Below, one piece after another: positions 27,990-30,830 of a stretch of 30,830 nucleotides of DNA. The position numbers and the translations under genes were made by a program. Where the stretch lies: positions 1 through 30,830 of the IMG/VR virus record IMGVR_UViG_3300021961_007324; one strand, 5' to 3'. How positions within the stretch are numbered: the stretch's first letter is position 1; every line of letters begins with the position of its first letter. Below the pieces are notes generated by a model, which saw only the letters and a list, made by a program, of their open reading frames with translations, did no database searches and was not told the origin of the DNA. The stretch comes from a virus.

Positions 27990-28779
27990 TATTACTTCCA
28001 GGGATATTAATATTCGTGGAATTGAAATACCTCAAGTAGTAACATCGTCAGAAAACTACATACAAACACCACTAGCACCTCCTGTAGTGGTAAATATTGG
28101 TGTGCCTATCGTTGACGTACCAGGATGCGTAGAAGCTCATGAGGCAAATTCAAAGTCCAATACGATTGCTGGGGATGACCCCAAAGGATTGGTTACTTAC
28201 TGTGATGGTAATCTCCCCAGTTTTAATCCTATTACTTTTGAACCGAACCAATTAGTTCCTACACCAGTACCAAAAGTAGATACAAGACAGAAAGAAGATA
28301 AACCAGATCCACCAGGACAAGTTGATATTCCAAAAGCAGCAGCACCTGCTACTGCTAAGGTAGATTGTCCCACACCAGGACAGAATGCTAAAGAACCTGT
28401 AGGAACATTCGTAGAAGGTTTCAGAAAGAAGGTTACTGAATACAAACTCATAGGTAATGAATGTGTTCAGATAACAGAAGCAGTTCCTATTCCTCAACAG
28501 ATTATTGCTGGACTTCCCAGTGGAGGACAAGTGATGCAGGTTGGTGGTGTTGCTGTGATTGCTACAGCATCAGCACTATTAGCAAAACCGTTGGCAGACA
28601 TACTTTTGAAAGCAGTCAAACCAACGGTTAAGAAAGTGATGAAAAAGATTGCTATGATTCGTAAGAAACCTATTCCGATTTTGTCGATAGGGGAGCGCCG
28701 AGCAGAGCAGCGTCAGATGAATCATGCTGTTCGGGAGCTTCGTTCTGTGTTCCCGAGGAAGAAGAAACGGAAGGGATAG
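27976..28779 (+). CDS. Proline-rich protein with membrane segment and basic tail, 267 aa
   Basis: The N-terminal 150 residues are rich in Pro and Val (PLAPPVVVNIGVPIVDVPG, QLVPTPVPKVDTRQKEDKPDPPGQ) with paired Cys; residues about 185-205 are hydrophobic (GGVAVIATASALLAKPLADILL), and the end is very basic (KKVMKKIAMIRKK, PRKKKRKG). This order suggests an anchored structural or envelope-linked protein. I do not recognise the family. Its last 110 bases overlap the minus-strand gene ending at 28670. Confidence 0.6.
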   Translation: MEIPNITSRDINIRGIEIPQVVTSSENYIQTPLAPPVVVNIGVPIVDVPGCVEAHEANSKSNTIAGDDPKGLVTYCDGNLPSFNPITFEPNQLVPTPVPKVDTRQKEDKPDPPGQVDIPKAAAPATAKVDCPTPGQNAKEPVGTFVEGFRKKVTEYKLIGNECVQITEAVPIPQQIIAGLPSGGQVMQVGGVAVIATASALLAKPLADILLKAVKPTVKKVMKKIAMIRKKPIPILSIGERRAEQRQMNHAVRELRSVFPRKKKRKG

Positions 28780-29572
28780 TGTGATAGTGTGGGTGAGTAT
28801 GTCCTGGAGGATTATTCACAACCACATCCGCACACACTTTATAATATGGAGACTTGGGATGAAACTGGATTCCTTGCTTCATTAACTCACCACAGTTTTT
28901 GAGTCTAGCAATCTCAAAATCTAATCTCTTGTTAGCAGTTTGTTGTTGCATCAATGCGATGTTAGCAGCAGCTGCTTCTTTACATTGGTCCTGCAACTTC
29001 TTATCGAGAGGACGAGACCAAGTAGCAGAGAAACCTACACCTAGATTGTAGTTATCTTTCTGTCCTGTCCTTACAGGAACACGATACAAAACAGACCCAG
29101 GATTGTCTGGTGCTCCATCATCATCCATATCCCTCATATCATAGACAGGATCCATATAATAAGGTTCATATGGTTTGGTAGCAGAAGCACTCCCCGTTAC
29201 ATAGGGAGTGATGTTCATTGTCGGCCCTTGACACTGGATTCCACCACCGTAGGTATTGGTGATGTATGGACCTTGGAGGACTTGGATTGCTTGGTTTGTA
29301 ACTGAACCAGAGGAATTAGCCACAGGAGCAGCAGTGGCACTAACGCCACCAATAGTCTCAGCAAGAACTCTTTGTTGGACCAGTGCTGGGGAGAGGACAC
29401 TTAGGATTACTGCGAGAAAATACTTGTGGTGTCGGTTATGCTTGTGACTTCTGTGACTCTTTGAATTATTGTTTGTGTGCTTAAACCCGGTCCCTGATAC
29501 GTTTCTGTGAATTGAAACGCACCACCCGGAGTCGTCTGCGTAAAGTTTGGTCTGCTTGTTAATCCTGTCCAT
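28670..29572 (-). CDS. Secreted or membrane-anchored protein, up to 300 aa, start uncertain
   Basis: The frame opens at ATG 29572, but its first 49 residues overlap the upstream gene by 166 bases and are polar and His-rich (HRSHKHNRHHKY). A signal-like hydrophobic stretch follows (YFLAVILSVLSPALVQQRVLAE), then a mature domain with GGVSATAAPVANSSGS, DMDDDGAPDNPGS and a helical part (LMQQQTANKRLDFEIARLKN) ahead of a Cys- and His-containing end. No ATG, GTG or TTG lies just before the hydrophobic stretch, so the true start is open. Family unrecognised; likely a virion or exported protein. Confidence 0.55.
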   Translation of the reverse strand: MDRINKQTKLYADDSGWCVSIHRNVSGTGFKHTNNNSKSHRSHKHNRHHKYFLAVILSVLSPALVQQRVLAETIGGVSATAAPVANSSGSVTNQAIQVLQGPYITNTYGGGIQCQGPTMNITPYVTGSASATKPYEPYYMDPVYDMRDMDDDGAPDNPGSVLYRVPVRTGQKDNYNLGVGFSATWSRPLDKKLQDQCKEAAAANIALMQQQTANKRLDFEIARLKNCGELMKQGIQFHPKSPYYKVCADVVVNNPPGHTHPHYHTIPSVSSSSGTQNEAPEQHDSSDAALLGAPLSTKSE

Positions 29573-29841
29573 GATGAAGTCACTCCATCTATTGTTACAT
29601 TGTTACTACCTGTTCCTGGTTGTAAGTTACCAGAAGCAGTGATTCCACTCCCAGTTACTGAATATTGATATCCAGTATTGTAGTCCATCGAGTTGATGGT
29701 TTCTGTTATTTTCTGTGTTGTCTCTGTATGTGATGTCATGGAGCCCTGTGTAAAATTAGGGACTACAGGGACTGCCTGAGCAGCCCCATGTAAAGCACCA
29801 AGAATCAATCCGAGACTGATTGCTTCTCTTAAATTAGACAT
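29407..29841 (-). CDS. Secreted beta-rich protein, 144 aa (paralogue of the next gene)
   Basis: Signal peptide at residues 1-23 (MSNLREAISLGLILGALHGAAQA). The mature part is Thr/Ser/Gly-rich with alternating beta pattern: YQYSVTGSGITASGNL and NFTQTTPGGAFQFTETY. Both blocks recur in the protein encoded at 29844-30332 (TYSVSGNNVSATLGG and TYTQTTAGSAFSFSESF). Probably an extracellular or virion-surface protein. It begins 2 bases after the stop of its paralogue. Confidence 0.65.
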   Translation of the reverse strand: MSNLREAISLGLILGALHGAAQAVPVVPNFTQGSMTSHTETTQKITETINSMDYNTGYQYSVTGSGITASGNLQPGTGSNNVTIDGVTSSWTGLTSRPNFTQTTPGGAFQFTETYQGPGLSTQTIIQRVTEVTSITDTTSIFSQ

Positions 29842-29843
29842 TC

Positions 29844-30332
29844 TTATTTAATGGTAATCTCAGTAACAAGTTGTCCTGTTGCCGAAGTACCAGCACCACC
29901 AGCAGTCAACGACATTGTGCCAGCAGAATCGACGCTACCAGCGAGAGAACCAGCCACACCACCAGCAGTGGTTGTGACACTTCCAAATGCGGGTAGGGTT
30001 CCAACGACACCGCTACTAACGGTTGTTCCTGTTGGGATTGCGTCTCCGCTGTTGAATGACTCACTAAATGAAAAGGCACTACCTGCTGTTGTCTGAGTGT
30101 AAGTACCTGAGTTCATTGTTGCCGCAGCAGTTGCCGAAGCAGGAGCAGTAAGACCACCAAGAGTAGCAGAGACATTATTACCACTTACCGAATAGGTAGA
30201 ACCAAGACGAGTTGCCTGAGAAGCAGAAGCATCAACAGTCAACTGAACTGAGGTTGAGATTTTATGAGTAAGATCGGCATGTGCTGGTGCCGCCATCAGT
30301 AGCATTCCGAAAAGCAATGCTGCTTTTTTCAT
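29844..30332 (-). CDS. Secreted beta-rich protein, 162 aa
   Basis: The start is taken as ATG 30332, giving the signal peptide MKKAALLFGMLLMAAPAHA; an in-frame GTG at 30350 adds six residues. The mature part is almost free of charged residues and rich in Ala, Gly, Ser and Thr, with repeated TTAGG/GTLPAFGSVTTTAGG-like strands, resembling secreted fibre or adhesin-type repeats. It is paralogous to the gene at 29407. A late-type CTAAATA lies 25 bases upstream of the ATG. Confidence 0.65.
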   Translation of the reverse strand: MKKAALLFGMLLMAAPAHADLTHKISTSVQLTVDASASQATRLGSTYSVSGNNVSATLGGLTAPASATAAATMNSGTYTQTTAGSAFSFSESFNSGDAIPTGTTVSSGVVGTLPAFGSVTTTAGGVAGSLAGSVDSAGTMSLTAGGAGTSATGQLVTEITIK

Positions 30333-30356
30333 TCTTCGAGATTTGAACACTGCAAT

Positions 30357-30363
30357 TATTTAG
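30357..30363 (-). promoter_or_regulatory. Putative late promoter (CTAAATA), minus strand
   Basis: CTAAATA reading leftward from 30363 to 30357 ends 25 bases before ATG 30332. It would drive the three minus-strand genes and stands back to back with the psbA promoter, 11 bases away. Confidence 0.45.
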
Positions 30364-30374
30364 GAGAAAGGGGC

Positions 30375-30403
30375 TTGACGACCGACCAAGATCGTACTAT
30401 ACT
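30375..30403 (+). promoter_or_regulatory. psbA sigma70-type promoter
   Basis: TTGACG (30375-30380), 17 bases, TATACT (30398-30403). Preceded by GGGG to form GGGGCTTGAC, shared with the hli promoter. The predicted start is near 30410, leaving a leader of about 168 bases before psbA. Confidence 0.75.
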
Positions 30404-30408
30404 AAATA
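30402..30408 (+). promoter_or_regulatory. Putative late promoter overlapping the psbA -10
   Basis: CTAAATA (followed by GG) overlaps the last two bases of the psbA -10 hexamer. The same CTAAATAGG occurs before the gene at 25227. If functional, psbA would be transcribed both early and late. Confidence 0.4.
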
Positions 30409-30472
30409 GGTAAACAAATGTTACGAACCTTAAAGGATCTATTACATTGTCAGAACCCCTGCCGTTTGACCG

Positions 30473-30528
30473 AGACTAGGCTGGGTCACAAAACCGTCTC
30501 TCATATCCTAGTCTGAGGGTGACTAGGA
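30473..30528 (+). promoter_or_regulatory. psbA leader with two mutually exclusive hairpins
   Basis: CCTAGTC (30507-30513) can pair either backward with GACTAGG (30474-30480, 8 bp with the flanking A-T) or forward with GACTAGG (30521-30527, 8 bp with the flanking T-A, loop TGAGGGT). Both pairings cannot form at once. GAGAC (30472-30476) can also pair with GTCTC (30496-30500). This looks like a switching 5' leader; the ligand or trigger is unknown. Confidence 0.45.
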
Positions 30529-30577
30529 AATAGTATCTCCACCATTCCCTGATGGACCTACTAACTTTTTCAAAACA

Positions 30578-30830
30578 ATGACTGCTACACTTTCACGTCA
30601 AAAACAATCGAATACTTGGGAACAGTTCTGCAACTGGGTAACTTCAACCGATAACCGCCTTTATGTTGGTTGGTTTGGTGTTCTGATGATTCCTTGCTTG
30701 CTCGCTGCAACCATTTGCTTCATCATCGCCTTCGTTGGTGCTCCCCCTGTGGACATCGACGGTATCCGTGAACCCGTTGCTGGTTCACTCATGTACGGAA
30801 ACAACATCATCTCTGGTGCTGTTATTCCTT
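30578..30830 (+). CDS. psbA: Photosystem II D1 protein PsbA (N-terminal 84 residues, partial)
   Basis: From ATG 30578 the product reads [20 protein letters not shown], then [22 protein letters not shown], the D1 N-terminus and first membrane helix, and [20 protein letters not shown] in the lumenal loop. D1 binds the cofactors of the photosystem II reaction centre and turns over fast in light; phage copies keep photosynthesis running during infection. The reading frame is intact to the edge of the window. No Shine-Dalgarno sequence is seen before the ATG. The residue that distinguishes D1 isoforms (near 130) lies outside the window. Confidence 0.97.
   Translation, partial: MTATLSRQKQSNTWEQFCNWVTSTDNRLYVGWFGVLMIPCLLAATICFIIAFVGAPPVDIDGIREPVAGSLMYGNNIISGAVIP

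Noticed and set aside
29851-30096. 81-residue plus-strand ORF rich in Pro, Val and Ala
   Set aside because: Antisense reading of the Gly/Ala/Thr-rich secreted protein; no start signals.
1-30830. CRISPR array, transposon, integrase or attachment site
   Set aside because: No repeat-spacer pattern, no transposase or recombinase motifs, and no flanking duplication were seen; the tRNA genes belong to the phage array and are intact.

Overview
The window is part of a T4-like cyanophage (marine cyanomyovirus) genome. The evidence is the start of psbA (photosystem II D1) at the right end, two high-light-inducible (Hli) genes, a Prx5-type peroxiredoxin, a small tRNA array, T4-style late promoter octamers (TATAAATA, GATAAATA), and densely packed genes that mostly overlap at ATGA or GTGA. 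No integrase, transposon, CRISPR array or rRNA is visible. No stretch longer than about 300 bases lacks a gene.

Layout. (1) 1-1593: the tail end of a membrane protein gene; tRNA-Pro(UGG), a 57-residue Phd/YefM-like ORF, tRNA-Ile(UAU) and tRNA-Met-type(CAU); then a promoter built into a hairpin and three small hypothetical genes. (2) 1594-19894: one unbroken plus-strand run of about 22 genes for making and transferring unusual sugars. It holds a GDP-mannose 3,5-epimerase; a split heptose set (kinase, nucleotidyltransferase, HldD epimerase); a doubled nucleotidyltransferase; an aldolase; a thiamine-diphosphate enzyme next to a sugar/alcohol dehydrogenase; two small HAD phosphatases; a cupin; a glycerophosphodiesterase-like protein; three or four methyltransferases; and glycosyltransferases of families GT10, GT11 (two), GT25, GT61, GT2/27-like and GT9-like (two). 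(3) 20068-22203: a secreted beta-barrel-like protein, Hli/small membrane proteins/peroxiredoxin, and an RlpA-like protein. (4) 22231-25700: candidate envelope-attack genes: C39-like peptidase, secreted lysozyme, secreted HEGWH metallopeptidase and a two-helix membrane protein. (5) 25705-28779: small membrane and basic proteins, a staphylococcal-type nuclease and a proline-rich protein. (6) 28670-30350 on the minus strand: three secreted or membrane-anchored beta-rich proteins, two of them paralogues. (7) 30364-30830: the psbA promoter, a structured leader and the 5' part of psbA.

How it may work together. The sugar run looks able to make GDP-L-galactose (epimerase) and an NDP-heptose, and to attach such sugars with fucosyltransferase-fold enzymes, with methyl decoration. 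The target could be the virion, phage DNA or host surface polysaccharide; the sequence does not say which. The photosynthesis and stress block (psbA, hli, peroxiredoxin) fits keeping host photosynthesis alive during infection. Sigma70-like early promoters repeatedly sit on top of hairpins, intrinsic terminators or late promoters, which suggests a compact scheme for switching between early and late transcription.

All assignments come from reading motifs by eye; no database search was run.
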